Assembly (NCBI RefSeq): GCF_014646075.1 | Contig: NZ_BMMT01000001.1 | Span: 62,001-126,000 of the forward strand | Direction of reading: 5' to 3' | Source: Saccharopolyspora thermophila | GTDB taxonomy: Bacteria > Actinomycetota > Actinomycetes > Mycobacteriales > Pseudonocardiaceae | Length of the DNA: 64,000 nt | The notes under the pieces: model-generated | Databases searched by the model: none | What the model was told of the DNA's origin: nothing | The model's input: only the letters and a program-made list of their open reading frames with translations | Translations under genes and position numbers: made by a program | Shown: piece after piece, positions 19,500 through 29,098 of the stretch | How positions within the stretch are numbered: the stretch's first letter is position 1 | How the letters are laid out: every line of letters begins with the position of its first letter

Positions 19500-19988
19500 A
19501 TGGTTTTCAAGGTCGGAGAGACCGTCGTCTACCCGCATCACGGTGCCGCGCTCATCGAAGCAATCGAGACTCGTGTGATCAAGGGCGAGGAGAAGCAGTA
19601 CCTCGTCCTCAAGGTTGCGCAGGGTGACCTGACCGTGCGCGTTCCCGCGGACAACGCTGAGATCGTCGGCGTCCGGGACGTCGTCGGCCAGGAGGGCCTG
19701 GACCGGGTCTTCGACGTGCTGCGGGCTCCGCACACCGAGGAACCCACGAACTGGTCCCGGCGGTACAAGGCCAACCTCGAGAAGCTCGCCTCCGGCGATG
19801 TGAACAAGGTGGCCGAAGTGGTGCGCGACCTCTGGCGACGCGAGAAGGATCGTGGCCTGTCCGCAGGCGAGAAGCGAATGCTGGCGAAAGCCCGTCAGAT
19901 CCTGGTCAGCGAGTTGGCGCTGGCCGAGGGCACTGACGAAGGCAAGGCCGAGACCCTGCTGGACGAAGTCCTCGCCACCGCAGTCTGA
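19500..19988 (+). CDS. carD: RNA polymerase-binding transcription factor CarD
   Basis: CarD binds the RNA polymerase beta subunit and stabilises the open promoter complex. The 162-residue protein matches mycobacterial CarD closely. The N-terminal RID-like Tudor domain (residues 1-52) starts [17 protein letters not shown]. The C-terminal helical DNA-binding domain carries Trp85 ([14 protein letters not shown]), which wedges at the upstream edge of the bubble. The ATG at 19500 has AGAGG upstream. ispD follows after 19 nt and ispF overlaps ispD, so these form one operon as in mycobacteria. Confidence 0.98.
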   Translation: MVFKVGETVVYPHHGAALIEAIETRVIKGEEKQYLVLKVAQGDLTVRVPADNAEIVGVRDVVGQEGLDRVFDVLRAPHTEEPTNWSRRYKANLEKLASGDVNKVAEVVRDLWRREKDRGLSAGEKRMLAKARQILVSELALAEGTDEGKAETLLDEVLATAV

Positions 19989-20007
19989 ACATCGGGAACA
20001 GCAGCGA

Positions 20008-20745
20008 GTGAGCGTGGTCGCGCTGGTCCCCGCGGCTGGTCGCGGGGTGCGCCTGGGGGCGGGCGTGCCGAAGGCACTGGTCCCGGTGGGGGGTCGATCG
20101 TTGTTGTCGCGCGCGGTCCGCGGGCTGCTGGCCTCGGGTCGCGTCCAGCACGTCGTCGTGGCGGCCCCGCCCGACCAGGTCGAGGTCGTGGCAGCGGAGC
20201 TGGCGGAGCTCCCGTCCGCGCACGTGGTGCCGGGTGGTGCGGAGCGGACCGACTCGGTACGGCGGGCGTTGGACGCCGCCGCGCAGGTGGCCCCGGACGC
20301 CCGGGTCGTGCTGGTGCACGACGCCGCACGGGCCTTCACCCCGGCCTCGGTGATCCAGGACGTCGTCGACGCGGTCGAGCAGGGCGCTCCCGCGGTGGTC
20401 CCGGTGCTGCCGGTGACCGACACCATCAAGCAGGTCGACGACGCGGGTGACGTCGTGTCGACCGTGGACCGCGCCCGGTTGCGCGCCGTGCAGACCCCCC
20501 AGGGCTTCGCCATCGACGTGCTCCGCGACGCCTACGCCGCGGCGGGCGACATCACCACCGACGACGCCGGGCTCGTCGAGCGGCTCGGCGGCGAGGTGCG
20601 GACCGTGCCCGGGCACCCGCACGCGTTGAAGATCACCACAGCTTTCGACCTGGCCATCGCCGAGTCGGTGCTGGCCCCTGCCGAGGATCGCGCCCCCGCC
20701 CGCACGGGCGCGGAGGGCCCGCAGGACGCAGGAGAACCCGAGTGA
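20008..20745 (+). CDS. ispD: 2-C-methyl-D-erythritol 4-phosphate cytidylyltransferase
   Basis: IspD transfers CMP from CTP to MEP in the non-mevalonate isoprenoid pathway. The GTG at 20008 gives [21 protein letters not shown], the CTP-binding Gly-rich loop with its conserved Arg and Lys. [16 protein letters not shown] and RAVQTPQGF are also present. Length is 245 residues, with a short charged C-terminal tail. The reading frame is open further upstream inside carD, but only this start fits the family. Its stop overlaps the ispF start (GTGA). Confidence 0.96.
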   Translation: MSVVALVPAAGRGVRLGAGVPKALVPVGGRSLLSRAVRGLLASGRVQHVVVAAPPDQVEVVAAELAELPSAHVVPGGAERTDSVRRALDAAAQVAPDARVVLVHDAARAFTPASVIQDVVDAVEQGAPAVVPVLPVTDTIKQVDDAGDVVSTVDRARLRAVQTPQGFAIDVLRDAYAAAGDITTDDAGLVERLGGEVRTVPGHPHALKITTAFDLAIAESVLAPAEDRAPARTGAEGPQDAGEPE

Positions 20746-21224
20746 GCGAGTTACTGCCCCGCGTCGGTCAGGGCGTCGACGTCCACCCCGTGCAGGCCGG
20801 ACGCGACTGCTGGGTGGCCGGGCTGCTGTGGCCCGGTGTCGACGGCTGCGCCGGGCACTCCGACGGCGACGTCGCCGCGCACGCGCTCTGCGACGCGCTG
20901 CTGTCCGCGGCCGGGCTGGGCGACCTCGGCGCGGTCTTCGGCACCGACGACGACCGCTGGGCCGGGGCGCACGGCGTCGACTTCCTCGCCGAGGTGCGCG
21001 ACCGGATCGCCGCGGCCGGATTCCGCATCGGCAACGCGGTGGTGCAGGTCATCGGCAACGCGCCCCGCATCGGCACGCGCCGCGCGGAAGCGCAGCAGGT
21101 GCTCTCCGAGGCCATCGGCGCCCCGGTGTCGGTGTCCGGCACGACCTCCGACGGCCTGGGGCTGACCGGCCGCGGCGAGGGCATCGCCGCCGTGGCCACC
21201 GCCCTGGTCTTCCCCGCCGCCTGA
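20742..21224 (+). CDS. ispF: 2-C-methyl-D-erythritol 2,4-cyclodiphosphate synthase
   Basis: IspF cyclises CDP-ME 2-phosphate, the step two reactions after IspD. The trimer's Zn ligands are visible as Asp13 and His15 (GVDVHP) and the histidine in [17 protein letters not shown]. The substrate-binding [18 protein letters not shown] segment is intact at the C-terminus. Length (160 residues) is normal. The GTG start is coupled to ispD by a 4-nt overlap. The intermediate enzyme IspE is not in this window. Confidence 0.97.
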   Translation: MSELLPRVGQGVDVHPVQAGRDCWVAGLLWPGVDGCAGHSDGDVAAHALCDALLSAAGLGDLGAVFGTDDDRWAGAHGVDFLAEVRDRIAAAGFRIGNAVVQVIGNAPRIGTRRAEAQQVLSEAIGAPVSVSGTTSDGLGLTGRGEGIAAVATALVFPAA

Positions 21225-21353
21225 CCCACCGCGGCCCCGCCCGGGCTCGGGATGCCGGGTGGCGAACCGGACCCCGTTGTGACGGGCTGTTCCACCACCC
21301 GGAACGGCGCGTGACCTTGGACGCATGCCGGTGCTCGGGCCGGTCTGCCGCCC

Positions 21354-21359
21354 TACCGT
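21354..21359 (+). promoter_or_regulatory. -10 motif of a probable leaderless promoter (HAD gene)
   Basis: TACCGT is followed by 7 nt and then the GTG at 21367, with no ribosome site. Confidence 0.5.
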
Positions 21360-21366
21360 GGATCTC

Positions 21367-22047
21367 GTGACTCTGCGCGCGGTGCTCTTCGACTTCTCCG
21401 GCACGCTGTTTCGGCTGGAGGAGGACGAGTCCTGGTACGCCGACCTGACCGATGCCGACGGCACCCCCTTCGACCTGGAGGCCCAGGCCGAGATCATGCG
21501 CCGGATGACCGCCCCGACCGGGCAGGTCGTCCAGCTGGAACCGGAGTTCCAGGACGCCTGGGAGAATCGCGACCTCGACCCGGCGCTGCACCGCAAGGTG
21601 TACGTCGAGGTGCTGCGCCGTTCCGGGGTGCGGGACGTGCAGGCCGAGGGGCTGTACCGGCGGCTGATCGACCCGGATTACTGGACCGCCTACCCGGACA
21701 CCGCCGAGGTGCTGCGCCGGCTGCACACCGCGGGCGTCAAGGTCGGGGTCATCAGCAACATCGCGTTCGACATCCGTCCCGCTTTCGAGCGGATCGGTGT
21801 CACCCGTTACGTCGATGAATTCCTGCTGTCCTACCTCGAGAACGTCATCAAGCCCGACCCGAAGATCTTCCTGCGTGCCTGCGAGCGGCTCGGCGTCGCC
21901 CCGGAGGAGGCGCTCATGGTCGGCGACAGCGAGGAGGCCGACGGCGGTGCGGCGGCGGTCGGATGCCAGGTCGCGATCGTCGACCCGGTGCCCACCGCGC
22001 AGCGTCCGGACGGCCTGCTGACCGCCGTCGGCGATCTGCTGCGCTGA
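21367..22047 (+). CDS. HAD-superfamily hydrolase
   Basis: The 226-residue protein carries HAD motif I as LFDFSGTL, in which the second catalytic Asp is replaced by Ser. Motif II is VISN, the motif III lysine is in IKPDPKIF, and motif IV is VGDSEEADG. The nucleophile Asp is kept, so it may act as a dehalogenase-like or phosphatase-like enzyme with altered acid/base chemistry. A helical cap lies between motifs I and II. The GTG at 21367 fits a leaderless start. Substrate unknown; the gene stands between ispF and cysS on the same strand. Confidence 0.8.
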   Translation: MTLRAVLFDFSGTLFRLEEDESWYADLTDADGTPFDLEAQAEIMRRMTAPTGQVVQLEPEFQDAWENRDLDPALHRKVYVEVLRRSGVRDVQAEGLYRRLIDPDYWTAYPDTAEVLRRLHTAGVKVGVISNIAFDIRPAFERIGVTRYVDEFLLSYLENVIKPDPKIFLRACERLGVAPEEALMVGDSEEADGGAAAVGCQVAIVDPVPTAQRPDGLLTAVGDLLR

Positions 22048-22104
22048 CGATCGCACGCCTTGACGGGGCGGCCCCTGATGTGATTCGGCAACCGACCGCC
22101 CCCG

Positions 22105-22110
22105 TACCAT
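22105..22110 (+). promoter_or_regulatory. -10 motif of a probable leaderless promoter (cysS)
   Basis: TACCAT stands 7 nt before the cysS GTG at 22118, with no ribosome site between. Confidence 0.5.
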
Positions 22111-22117
22111 CGAGACT

Positions 22118-23512
22118 GTGAGCCTGCACCTGCATGACACCGCGACCCGCACGACGCGCGAGTTCCACCCGCGCTGCGACGGAGTGGCGTCGATCTACGT
22201 CTGCGGTGCCACCGTGCAGGGCGTTCCCCACGTCGGCCACGTGCGCAGCGGTCTGAACTTCGACGTGCTGCGGCGCTGGTTGCAGCACACCGGCTACGAC
22301 GTGCGCCTGGTCCGCAACGTCACCGACATCGACGACAAGATCCTCACCAAGGCGGCCGAGGCGGGCCGTCCGTGGTGGGAGTGGGCGGCGACGCACGAGC
22401 GCGCCTTCGAGGCGGCCTACCAGCAGCTGGGCTGCCTGCCGCCGTCGGTGCTGCCGCGCGCCACCGGGCACGTCACGCAGATGATCGATCTGATCCAGCG
22501 GCTGATCGACAAGGGCCACGCCTACGCGGCCGGCGGTGACGTCTATTTCTCGGTCAGCTCCTACGCCGACCACTACGGCAGGCTGTCCGGGCAGCGCCTC
22601 GACGAGGTGCAGCAGGGTGAGACGCTGGCCAGCGGCAAGCGCGACCCGCGCGACTTCACGCTGTGGAAGGGCGCCAAGCCGGGCGAGCCGAGCTGGCCCA
22701 CGCCGTGGGGGCACGGCCGGCCGGGATGGCACCTGGAGTGCTCCGCGATGGCCACCTTCTACCTGGGCAGCGAGTTCGACATCCACGGCGGCGGGCTGGA
22801 CCTGGTGTTCCCGCACCACGAGAACGAGCTGGCGCAGTCGAACGCGGCCGGGGACGGCTTCGCGCAGTACTGGATGCACAACGCCTGGGTGACGATGAGC
22901 GGCGAGAAGATGTCGAAGTCGCTCGGCAACACCCTGTCCATCCCGGCGGTGCTGGAACGCGCCCGCGCCGCCGAGCTGCGGTACTACCTGGTCACGCCGC
23001 ACTACCGGTCGACGATCGAGTTCTCCGAGGAGGGGTTGGCCGAGGCGGTGGCCACCTACCGCCGCATCGAGTCGTTCGTGCGCCGCGTCGGGCAGCGCAC
23101 CGGCAGCGTCGGGCTCGGCGAGGTGGCTCCGGAGTTCGCGGCCGCGATGGACGACGACCTGTCGACGCCGCAGGCGATCGCGGTGGTGCACAACGTGGTC
23201 CGCGAGGGCAACGTGGCGCTGGACCGCGGCGACGACGAAGCGGCCCGCACGGCTGCGGCGTCGGTGCGGGCGATGACCGACGTGCTCGGCCTGGACCCGT
23301 TGTCCGAGCAGTGGGCCGAGGACTCCGGTGCGGACGACGCCGCCCGCCGCGCCCTGAACGACCTGGTGTCGGCGCTGCTGGAGCAGCGCCAGCGGGCTCG
23401 CCAGGAGCGCGACTTCGCCACCGCCGACCTGCTGCGAGACCGCCTGCAGGCCAGCGGAATTGCCGTCGAGGACACCCCCGACGGTCCGATATGGACATTG
23501 AGGGACGGGTAA
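22118..23512 (+). CDS. cysS: Cysteinyl-tRNA synthetase
   Basis: CysS charges tRNA-Cys. The class I HIGH motif is HVGH (38-41), just after the zinc ligand Cys30. Further conserved pieces are [30 protein letters not shown] and the KMSKS loop at 264-268. The C-terminal helical domain ends with [21 protein letters not shown], typical of CysRS rather than the related mycothiol ligase MshC. Length is 464 residues. rlmB follows 3 nt later, giving a two-gene operon that is conserved in actinobacteria. Confidence 0.96.
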   Translation: MSLHLHDTATRTTREFHPRCDGVASIYVCGATVQGVPHVGHVRSGLNFDVLRRWLQHTGYDVRLVRNVTDIDDKILTKAAEAGRPWWEWAATHERAFEAAYQQLGCLPPSVLPRATGHVTQMIDLIQRLIDKGHAYAAGGDVYFSVSSYADHYGRLSGQRLDEVQQGETLASGKRDPRDFTLWKGAKPGEPSWPTPWGHGRPGWHLECSAMATFYLGSEFDIHGGGLDLVFPHHENELAQSNAAGDGFAQYWMHNAWVTMSGEKMSKSLGNTLSIPAVLERARAAELRYYLVTPHYRSTIEFSEEGLAEAVATYRRIESFVRRVGQRTGSVGLGEVAPEFAAAMDDDLSTPQAIAVVHNVVREGNVALDRGDDEAARTAAASVRAMTDVLGLDPLSEQWAEDSGADDAARRALNDLVSALLEQRQRARQERDFATADLLRDRLQASGIAVEDTPDGPIWTLRDG

Positions 23513-23515
23513 CAC

Positions 23516-24472
23516 GTGGCTGGCAACGACAGACGCCGCGGCGCCGTGCGCAAGTCGAAGAAGAAGGGCATGGTGGTCGGCTCCGGCGGGCAGCGCCGCA
23601 AGGGCCTGCGCGGCAAGGGCCCGACGCCGAAGGCGGAGGAACGGGTCAGCCACCCCGCGAAACGCCGTGCGGATGCGCGGGCGAAGGCGGAGGCGCAGCG
23701 CGCGAAGCGCAAGGCCGCGCTGGAGTCGCAGCCCGAGCTGGTGGCCGGGCGCAACCCGGTGGTGGAGTGCCTGCGTGCCGGGGTGCCCGCGTCCGGCCTG
23801 TACGTGGCGCAGGGCGTCGACATCGACGACCGGGTGACCGAGGCGGTCCGGGAGGCCAAGTCGCGCGGCATCACCGTGCTGGACGTGCCGCGCGTCGAGC
23901 TCGACCGGATGACGAAGAACGCGGTGCACCAGGGCCTCGCCCTACAGGTGCCGCAGTTCCAGTACGCGCACCCGGACGACGTGCTCACCGCGGCCCGTGA
24001 CTCCGGGCTGCCGCCGCTGATCGTGGCGCTGGACGGGGTGACCGACCCGCGCAACCTCGGGGCGGTGATCCGCTCCGCGGCCGCCTTCGGCGCGCACGGC
24101 GTGATCGTGCCGCAGCGGCGCAGCGCCGGCGTCACCGCGGTGGCCTGGCGCACCAGCGCGGGCACCGCGGCGAAGCTGCCGGTGGCCAGGGCGGTGAACC
24201 TGACCCGCACGCTGCGCGATCTGAAGGCGGAGGGGCTGATGGTCGTCGGCCTGGACGCCGACGGTGACGTCACCGCCGATGAGCTGGCGCTGGCCACCGA
24301 GCCGCTGGTGGTCGTGGTCGGTTCGGAGGGCCGCGGGCTGTCCCGGCTGGTCCGGGAGACCTGCGACCAGACGGTGTCGATCCCGATGGCCGGTGGGGTG
24401 GAGTCGCTGAACGCCTCGGTCGCCGCGGGCGTGGTGCTCGCCGAGGTGGCGCGCCGCCGCCGCATTCGCTGA
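23516..24472 (+). CDS. rlmB: 23S rRNA 2'-O-methyltransferase, SpoU/TrmH family (RlmB-like)
   Basis: This is a trefoil-knot AdoMet enzyme predicted to methylate 23S rRNA at the RlmB guanosine. Residues 1-75 are a strongly basic Lys/Arg tail seen in actinobacterial members. A substrate-binding L30e-like domain follows ([15 protein letters not shown]). The SpoU domain carries motif 1 [20 protein letters not shown], motif 2 [14 protein letters not shown] and motif 3 [19 protein letters not shown]. The GTG start lies 3 nt after cysS. The exact target nucleotide is inferred from family and synteny. A terminator follows. Confidence 0.9.
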   Translation: MAGNDRRRGAVRKSKKKGMVVGSGGQRRKGLRGKGPTPKAEERVSHPAKRRADARAKAEAQRAKRKAALESQPELVAGRNPVVECLRAGVPASGLYVAQGVDIDDRVTEAVREAKSRGITVLDVPRVELDRMTKNAVHQGLALQVPQFQYAHPDDVLTAARDSGLPPLIVALDGVTDPRNLGAVIRSAAAFGAHGVIVPQRRSAGVTAVAWRTSAGTAAKLPVARAVNLTRTLRDLKAEGLMVVGLDADGDVTADELALATEPLVVVVGSEGRGLSRLVRETCDQTVSIPMAGGVESLNASVAAGVVLAEVARRRRIR

Positions 24473-24479
24473 CCGGACG

Positions 24480-24513
24480 CGCCCGGGCGAGGTCCATGAC
24501 GATCGCCCGGGCG
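24480..24513 (+). terminator. Intrinsic terminator after rlmB
   Basis: An 11-bp perfect stem (CGCCCGGGCGA with its complement) encloses 12 nt, beginning 8 nt after the rlmB stop. Confidence 0.75.
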
Positions 24514-24578
24514 GTGCCGGGGTGACCAGTCCGTCAGCCGAGTTCCGCCTCGGCGGCGGTGGTGGCTCGGTTAGAGTC

Positions 24579-24614
24579 CTCCAGGCAAGCACTGGAGGGA
24601 GGCCCGGGCCTCCC
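24579..24614 (+). promoter_or_regulatory. Paired palindromes in the MBOAT gene leader
   Basis: A stem CCTCCAG/CTGGAGG (24579-24598, 6-nt loop) runs directly into the perfect 18-bp palindrome GGGAGGCCCGGGCCTCCC (24597-24614). A TTAGAGT sequence just upstream could be the -10. The two structures share bases, so they are mutually exclusive, as in a switch. GGGAGG could serve as the ribosome site but lies 25-30 nt from the ATG. Confidence 0.4.
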
Positions 24615-24631
24615 GCACCCCGAGGCCCCCG

Positions 24632-26065
24632 ATGTCGTTCGCAAGTCCGCTGTTTCTGTGGTATTTCCTGCCGGCCGTGCTCGTGGCCGTGCTGATCGCA
24701 CCTCGCAGCGGACGCAACGCGGTGATCGCGGTGGCCAGCCTGCTGTTCTACGCCAGCGGGGCGGGCGGGACGACGCTGCTGCTGCTGGCGTGCATCGTGG
24801 TGAACTACTACGCCGGGCGGCAGCTGGAACCGGTCGAGTGGGGTTTCGACCGCGACCGCCGCCGCTGGCTGCTGATCGGCGCGATCAGCTTCAACCTCGC
24901 GGTGCTGGCGGTGTGGAAGTACGCCGGGTTCGCCACCGCGCAGCTCGCGGTGCTCACCTCGTGGTTCGGCGGCGACTTCCCGGTGCTGCACCTGGCGCTG
25001 CCGATCGGGATCTCCTTCTACACCTTCCACCACATCTCCTACGTGGTGGACGTCTACCGCGGGGAACGCCCGGCGCTGCGCGACCCGGTCTCGTTCGTCA
25101 CCTACATCGCGATGTTCCCGCAGCTGGTGGCGGGCCCGATCGTGCGCTACCGGGAGATCGCCGACCAGCTGCCGCAGAAGCGCACCCACCGGCTGGACGA
25201 CATCGCGGCGGGTTTCCCGCGCTTTGCGTGGGGCCTGACGAAGAAGGTGGTCATCGCCGACACCCTGGCGCCGATGGTGGACGCCTGCTTCGCGACCCCG
25301 GCCGAGGACATGACGTTCGCGATCGCCTGGCTCGGCGCGATCGGCTACACCGTGCAGCTGTACTTCGACTTCTCCGGCTACTCGGACATGGCGATCGGGC
25401 TGGGCCGCATGCTGGGGTTCCGGTTGCCGGAGAACTTCGCCCGCCCGTACTCGTCGGTGACCGTCACCGAGTTCTGGCGGCGCTGGCACATGTCGCTGTC
25501 CCGCTGGTTCCGCGACTACCTCTACATCCCGCTGGGCGGCAACCGCCGGGGCACCGCCCGCACGTACCGGAACCTGGCGATCGTGTTCGTGCTGACCGGT
25601 TTCTGGCACGGCGCGGCCTGGACGTACCTGGTGTGGGGCGTGTACCACGGGCTGCTGTTGGTGGTGGAGCGCCGTTTCGGCTGGGCGTACCCGCCGTCGA
25701 CGACCGGTGCCCGCATCGGCCGCCGCGCGCTGACGCTGCTGCTGGTGGTGGTGGGCTGGGTGGTCTTCCGCTCCCCGGACCTGGCGAGCGGGTTCACGAT
25801 GCTGGGCCACATGCTGCTGCCGGACTTCCAGGGGCTGACGGACCTCGTGGCGGCCTCGGTGACGAACCAGCGAGTGGTGTTCCTGCTGCTGGCGCTGGTG
25901 GTGGTCCTCCTCCCGGCCAGTGCCGGAACGGGCCCGTTCCTGGAGGCGGTCCGCACCAGGGAGGCATACGTCCTGCGCACGGTGGTCCTGACCCTCGGTC
26001 TCGGCTACTCGGGCCTGCTCGTCGCCACCGGCTCCTTCAGCCCGTTCCTCTATTACCAGTTCTGA
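24632..26065 (+). CDS. MBOAT-family O-acyltransferase (AlgI-like)
   Basis: This 477-residue integral membrane protein with about ten helices belongs to the AlgI/DltB branch of MBOAT proteins. These pass an acetyl group across the membrane for O-acetylation of exopolysaccharide or wall polymers. Hallmarks are FVTYIAMFPQLVAGPIVRY, FDFSGYSDMAIGLGRMLG, the FWRRWHMSLSRWFRDYLYIPLGGNR block, and the catalytic His in LTGFWHGAAWTYLVWG. It precedes an AlgX/AlgJ-like SGNH gene, the usual partner that attaches the acetyl outside the membrane. The acceptor polymer is not identifiable. Confidence 0.92.
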   Translation: MSFASPLFLWYFLPAVLVAVLIAPRSGRNAVIAVASLLFYASGAGGTTLLLLACIVVNYYAGRQLEPVEWGFDRDRRRWLLIGAISFNLAVLAVWKYAGFATAQLAVLTSWFGGDFPVLHLALPIGISFYTFHHISYVVDVYRGERPALRDPVSFVTYIAMFPQLVAGPIVRYREIADQLPQKRTHRLDDIAAGFPRFAWGLTKKVVIADTLAPMVDACFATPAEDMTFAIAWLGAIGYTVQLYFDFSGYSDMAIGLGRMLGFRLPENFARPYSSVTVTEFWRRWHMSLSRWFRDYLYIPLGGNRRGTARTYRNLAIVFVLTGFWHGAAWTYLVWGVYHGLLLVVERRFGWAYPPSTTGARIGRRALTLLLVVVGWVVFRSPDLASGFTMLGHMLLPDFQGLTDLVAASVTNQRVVFLLLALVVVLLPASAGTGPFLEAVRTREAYVLRTVVLTLGLGYSGLLVATGSFSPFLYYQF

Positions 26066-26122
26066 CGCGTCGCAGCGGTCGCTGATCGACGAGCTTTCGC
26101 TCGGTCGCGGTGGGTGGCCGGA

Positions 26123-26128
26123 TACCGT
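26123..26128 (+). promoter_or_regulatory. -10 motif of a probable leaderless promoter (AlgX-like gene)
   Basis: TACCGT lies 6 nt before the GTG at 26135, without a Shine-Dalgarno sequence. The gene may therefore be transcribed separately from the MBOAT gene 70 nt upstream. Confidence 0.45.
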
Positions 26129-26134
26129 TGACGC

Positions 26135-27409
26135 GTGCAGCGTTCCGAGCTTCCTCCCGTCCACGAGGCGTGGTTGCCGCGGGAGCACCCGTTGCACCGG
26201 CCCCGACACGGCAGGCGGCAGCTCGTGGCTCTGGTGTGCGCCGTGCTGTTCTTCACCGCTCCCGTCGTCAGCTGGGTGTTCGGGGCTCGGGCGGAACCGA
26301 TGGAGAACCGGCCACTGGCGGCCTTCCCCAGCATCACCGACGGGTGGGGGTTCTTCACCGGGCTGAACCAGTGGGCCACCGACCACCTGCCGTTCCGCAG
26401 GGGCGCGGTGCAGTCCGTGGATGCGCTCAGCCGCGGCGTCTTCGGTGAACCCGCGCGGTTTTCCGGCGGTTCGCACACCTCACCGGTCGGGACCGGGCAG
26501 GCCGATGCGACACCGCCGATCGACGAAAACGTGTTCCCCGCCGTCATCGAGGGCAAGAACGGGTGGCTGTACCTGGGGCACGACGTGTCCTACCGGTGCG
26601 TGCCGAAGCGGACGCTGGACCAGGTGATCGCCGGACTGCGCCGCTGGCGCAGCGTCGTGGAGGCATCCGGGCGGCGGTTCCAGCTGATCATCGCGCCCGA
26701 CAAGTCCACTGTGTACCCCGAGAACATGCCGGACGACTACGCCGGGAAGGACTGCTCGACGGCCGCCCGCGACGAGTTCTGGCGTCGGGTGCCCGCCGCC
26801 ACCGGCGCACTCGACCTGCGGTCCCAGCTGCGGCAGATCGCCACCCGCAACCAGCGGCCGATCTACCACGACATCGACACGCACTGGACCCACGAGGGCG
26901 GCATCGCCATGGTCTACGCGCTCGCCGAGCGCCTGCAGCCGGGCGTGACCCGCACCTGGAAGGCCCAGCCGAGCCGCCAGTACCCGCACAGCGCGGACAT
27001 CCCCGACCTGCTGGGGCAGGACCGCACGGTGCCGATCCAGGCGTACTCGCTGGCCCCCGACGGCGGTCCGGAGGACAACACCCAGTTCCGGCCCAGCGAC
27101 TTCCACGAACCGCTGCACCTGCGGTCGACGCCTCGGCCCGGCATGATCACGCAGCCGATGCGGATGGTCGGCGACTCGTTCACCCAGTTCGCCAGCCCGT
27201 ACCTGGCGGCGACGTTCACCGACGTCAGCATCGTGCACCCGGACGCCGTGGCGGTGGACCCGGTCGCGGCCGGGCAGCTGCTCGCCGAGGGCGAGGTCGT
27301 CACCTTCGAACTCTCGGAGCGCTTCGTCGTGGGGGGTCGCTACCCGATGCTGGACCCGGCGGTGGCGGACCAGGTCGGTGCCATCCTCGCCGCCCACCCC
27401 ATCGGTTGA
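26135..27409 (+). CDS. AlgX/AlgJ-like SGNH O-acetyltransferase, membrane-anchored
   Basis: After a 30-residue basic cytosolic tail comes one membrane helix (LVALVCAVLFFTAPVVSWVFG) and an extracytoplasmic SGNH domain of the AlgX/AlgJ type. Conserved pieces are ENRPLAAFP, the KNGWLYLG start of the catalytic fold, the Asp-His pair in YHDIDTHWTHEGG and the nucleophile Ser in VGDSFTQFASPYL. All three catalytic residues are therefore present. Together with the MBOAT protein it probably O-acetylates a surface polysaccharide. A bidirectional terminator separates it from ectD. Confidence 0.87.
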   Translation: MQRSELPPVHEAWLPREHPLHRPRHGRRQLVALVCAVLFFTAPVVSWVFGARAEPMENRPLAAFPSITDGWGFFTGLNQWATDHLPFRRGAVQSVDALSRGVFGEPARFSGGSHTSPVGTGQADATPPIDENVFPAVIEGKNGWLYLGHDVSYRCVPKRTLDQVIAGLRRWRSVVEASGRRFQLIIAPDKSTVYPENMPDDYAGKDCSTAARDEFWRRVPAATGALDLRSQLRQIATRNQRPIYHDIDTHWTHEGGIAMVYALAERLQPGVTRTWKAQPSRQYPHSADIPDLLGQDRTVPIQAYSLAPDGGPEDNTQFRPSDFHEPLHLRSTPRPGMITQPMRMVGDSFTQFASPYLAATFTDVSIVHPDAVAVDPVAAGQLLAEGEVVTFELSERFVVGGRYPMLDPAVADQVGAILAAHPIG

Positions 27410-27460
27410 CGACTCGCGCCGTCGGCGTCCGTAAGTCCGCTTCATGTGGACAAGGCGAGG

Positions 27461-27491
27461 CCCCCGCCACCGGGTAATACCGGTGCGGGGG
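27461..27491. terminator. Bidirectional terminator between AlgX-like gene and ectD
   Basis: A 12-bp stem with one bulge (CCCCCGCCACCGG paired with CCGGTGCGGGGG) lies between the two convergent stops and can serve both strands. Confidence 0.7.
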
Positions 27492-27508
27492 TCCCTCGGC
27501 TGGGTGGG

Positions 27509-28411
27509 TCAGCGGGTGACCGGGGTGAAGTCCCGGGTCGCGATGAACTCCGGACGCCGCTTGCGCGCCGCGAACGGCGCCACCAGGCTGTTCTCCACGC
27601 TGTTGAACACGATGAAGATGTTCGAGCGCGGGAACGGCGTGATGTTGTTGCCCGAGCCGTGCATGCAGTTGGAGTCGAACCACAGTGCCGACCCAGCCGG
27701 CCCGGTGAACTGTTCGATGCCGTGCTCGTAGGCCAGCCTGGTGATGTCGTCCTCGGTCGGGACGCCGATCTTCTGCTCCTTCAGCGACGACTTGTAGTAG
27801 TCGTCGGGGGTTTCGCCCACGCACGACACGAACGTCCGGTGCGAGCCCGGCATGATCATCAGCCCGCCGTTGAACGGGTGGTTGTCGGTCAGCGCGATGG
27901 AGACGCTCACCGCCCGCATCGCCGGCATGCCGTCCTCGGCGTGCCAGGTCTCGAAGTCCGAGTGCCAGTAGAAGCCGGTGCCCCGGAAGCCGGGCATGTA
28001 GTTGATCCGGCTCTGGTGTACGTAGACGTCCGAGCCCAGGATCTGCCGCGCACGGTCCAGCACCCGCGGATCCCGCACCAGCTCGGCGATCAGCTCGCTG
28101 ATCCGGTGCACCTCGAAGATCGACCGGACCTCGTTGGAGCTCTTCTCGATGATCGTGCGCTCGTCGGCCCGCACCTGCGGGTCCTTGGTGAGCCGCTCCA
28201 GCTCCTGCCAGTAGGTCTGCACCTCTGCGGGCGACAGCAGTGACTCGACGACGTGGAAGCCCTTGGCCTCGTGGGCCGCGAGCTCCTCCGCGCTGGCCGG
28301 GCCAGCATCCACCCCCGGCCAGACCGTGGGATCCGTTCGTTCGATCAGCGCCGACTCGGCGCTCACCCGGGTCGGGTAACGATCCTGGGTGCTCAGATCA
28401 GCGACGGTCAT
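27509..28411 (-). CDS. ectD: Ectoine hydroxylase
   Basis: EctD is a non-heme Fe(II)/2-oxoglutarate dioxygenase that converts ectoine to 5-hydroxyectoine. The iron triad His150, Asp152 (WHSDFETWHAEDGMP, the EctD signature) and His251 (CMHGSGNN) is complete. SNEVRSIFEVH and the 2-OG-binding Arg in PFPRSNIF are also present. The 300-residue length is typical. The ATG at 28411 follows AAGGAGG. It is the last gene of the ect operon, but a strong hairpin (28551-28584) in the 200-nt gap after ectC could uncouple it from ectABC. Confidence 0.97.
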   Translation of the reverse strand: MTVADLSTQDRYPTRVSAESALIERTDPTVWPGVDAGPASAEELAAHEAKGFHVVESLLSPAEVQTYWQELERLTKDPQVRADERTIIEKSSNEVRSIFEVHRISELIAELVRDPRVLDRARQILGSDVYVHQSRINYMPGFRGTGFYWHSDFETWHAEDGMPAMRAVSVSIALTDNHPFNGGLMIMPGSHRTFVSCVGETPDDYYKSSLKEQKIGVPTEDDITRLAYEHGIEQFTGPAGSALWFDSNCMHGSGNNITPFPRSNIFIVFNSVENSLVAPFAARKRRPEFIATRDFTPVTR

Positions 28412-28550
28412 GGGTTGCGCCTCCTTCGCGAATTCCCGCCGGAGCGGCTGGTGCCTGCGGCACCGCCGCCATTTCTCGGTTCCTCGGTGAGAAGCGGCGC
28501 GTGCTTAACGCCCGCCATTCCCCGCCGCGGCGGGGAAGACCGGTAGCGCG

Positions 28551-28584
28551 CGTGGCGGGTAACCAACCCCGGTTACCCGCCACG
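28551..28584 (-). terminator. Strong hairpin between ectC and ectD
   Basis: A perfect 14-bp stem (CGTGGCGGGTAACC with its complement) closes a 6-nt loop, 28 nt past the ectC stop. A second palindrome, CCCCGCCGCGGCGGGG (28520-28535), follows towards ectD. Either may end most transcripts after ectC or protect the ectABC mRNA. Confidence 0.65.
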
Positions 28585-28611
28585 GGCGTCGAACAAGCGT
28601 GGCTGGGGGCC

Positions 28612-29022
28612 TCAGCTCGCCACAGCCTGGTCGTCGTCCTCGACGACCAGCGGGTACACGCCGTTCTCGTCGTGCACCTCGCGCCCCGTCACCGGGGGGT
28701 TGAACACGCACACCGTGCGCATCGTGGTCCGCGGCCGGACCTGGTGTTTGTCGTGGTTGTTGAGCAGGTACAGCGAACCCGGCCTGAGCTGGTGCACCTC
28801 ACCGGTCGCCTTGTCCTCGATCTCGCCCTCACCCTCGATGATGAACACGGCCTCGATGTGGTTGGCGTACCAGAAGTCGTTCACGGTGCCCGCGTACAGG
28901 GTCGTCTCGTGCACCGAGAAGCCGACCTTCTCCTTGGCCAGCACGATGCGCTTGCTGCGCCAGTTCGGGGTCCTGATGTCGGCGTCGGTGTCCTCGATCT
29001 CCGAGAGGTGCCGGACGATCAC
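28612..29022 (-). CDS. ectC: L-ectoine synthase
   Basis: EctC is a cupin that closes the ring of N-gamma-acetyl-diaminobutyrate to form ectoine. The GTG at 29022, preceded by GGAGGAAAC, gives [20 protein letters not shown] with Trp21 of the active site. Other conserved elements are [32 protein letters not shown], and the metal/substrate region [12 protein letters not shown]. Length (136 residues) is normal. The end is acidic (EDDDQAVAS). It lies 76 nt after ectB. Confidence 0.97.
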   Translation of the reverse strand: MIVRHLSEIEDTDADIRTPNWRSKRIVLAKEKVGFSVHETTLYAGTVNDFWYANHIEAVFIIEGEGEIEDKATGEVHQLRPGSLYLLNNHDKHQVRPRTTMRTVCVFNPPVTGREVHDENGVYPLVVEDDDQAVAS

Positions 29023-29098
29023 GTTTCCTCCATGGTGTTCTGGTTCGTTCGGACGTGGGCGGTCCGCGGATCGCCCACGCCACCCTGGCCGAGGCGGA

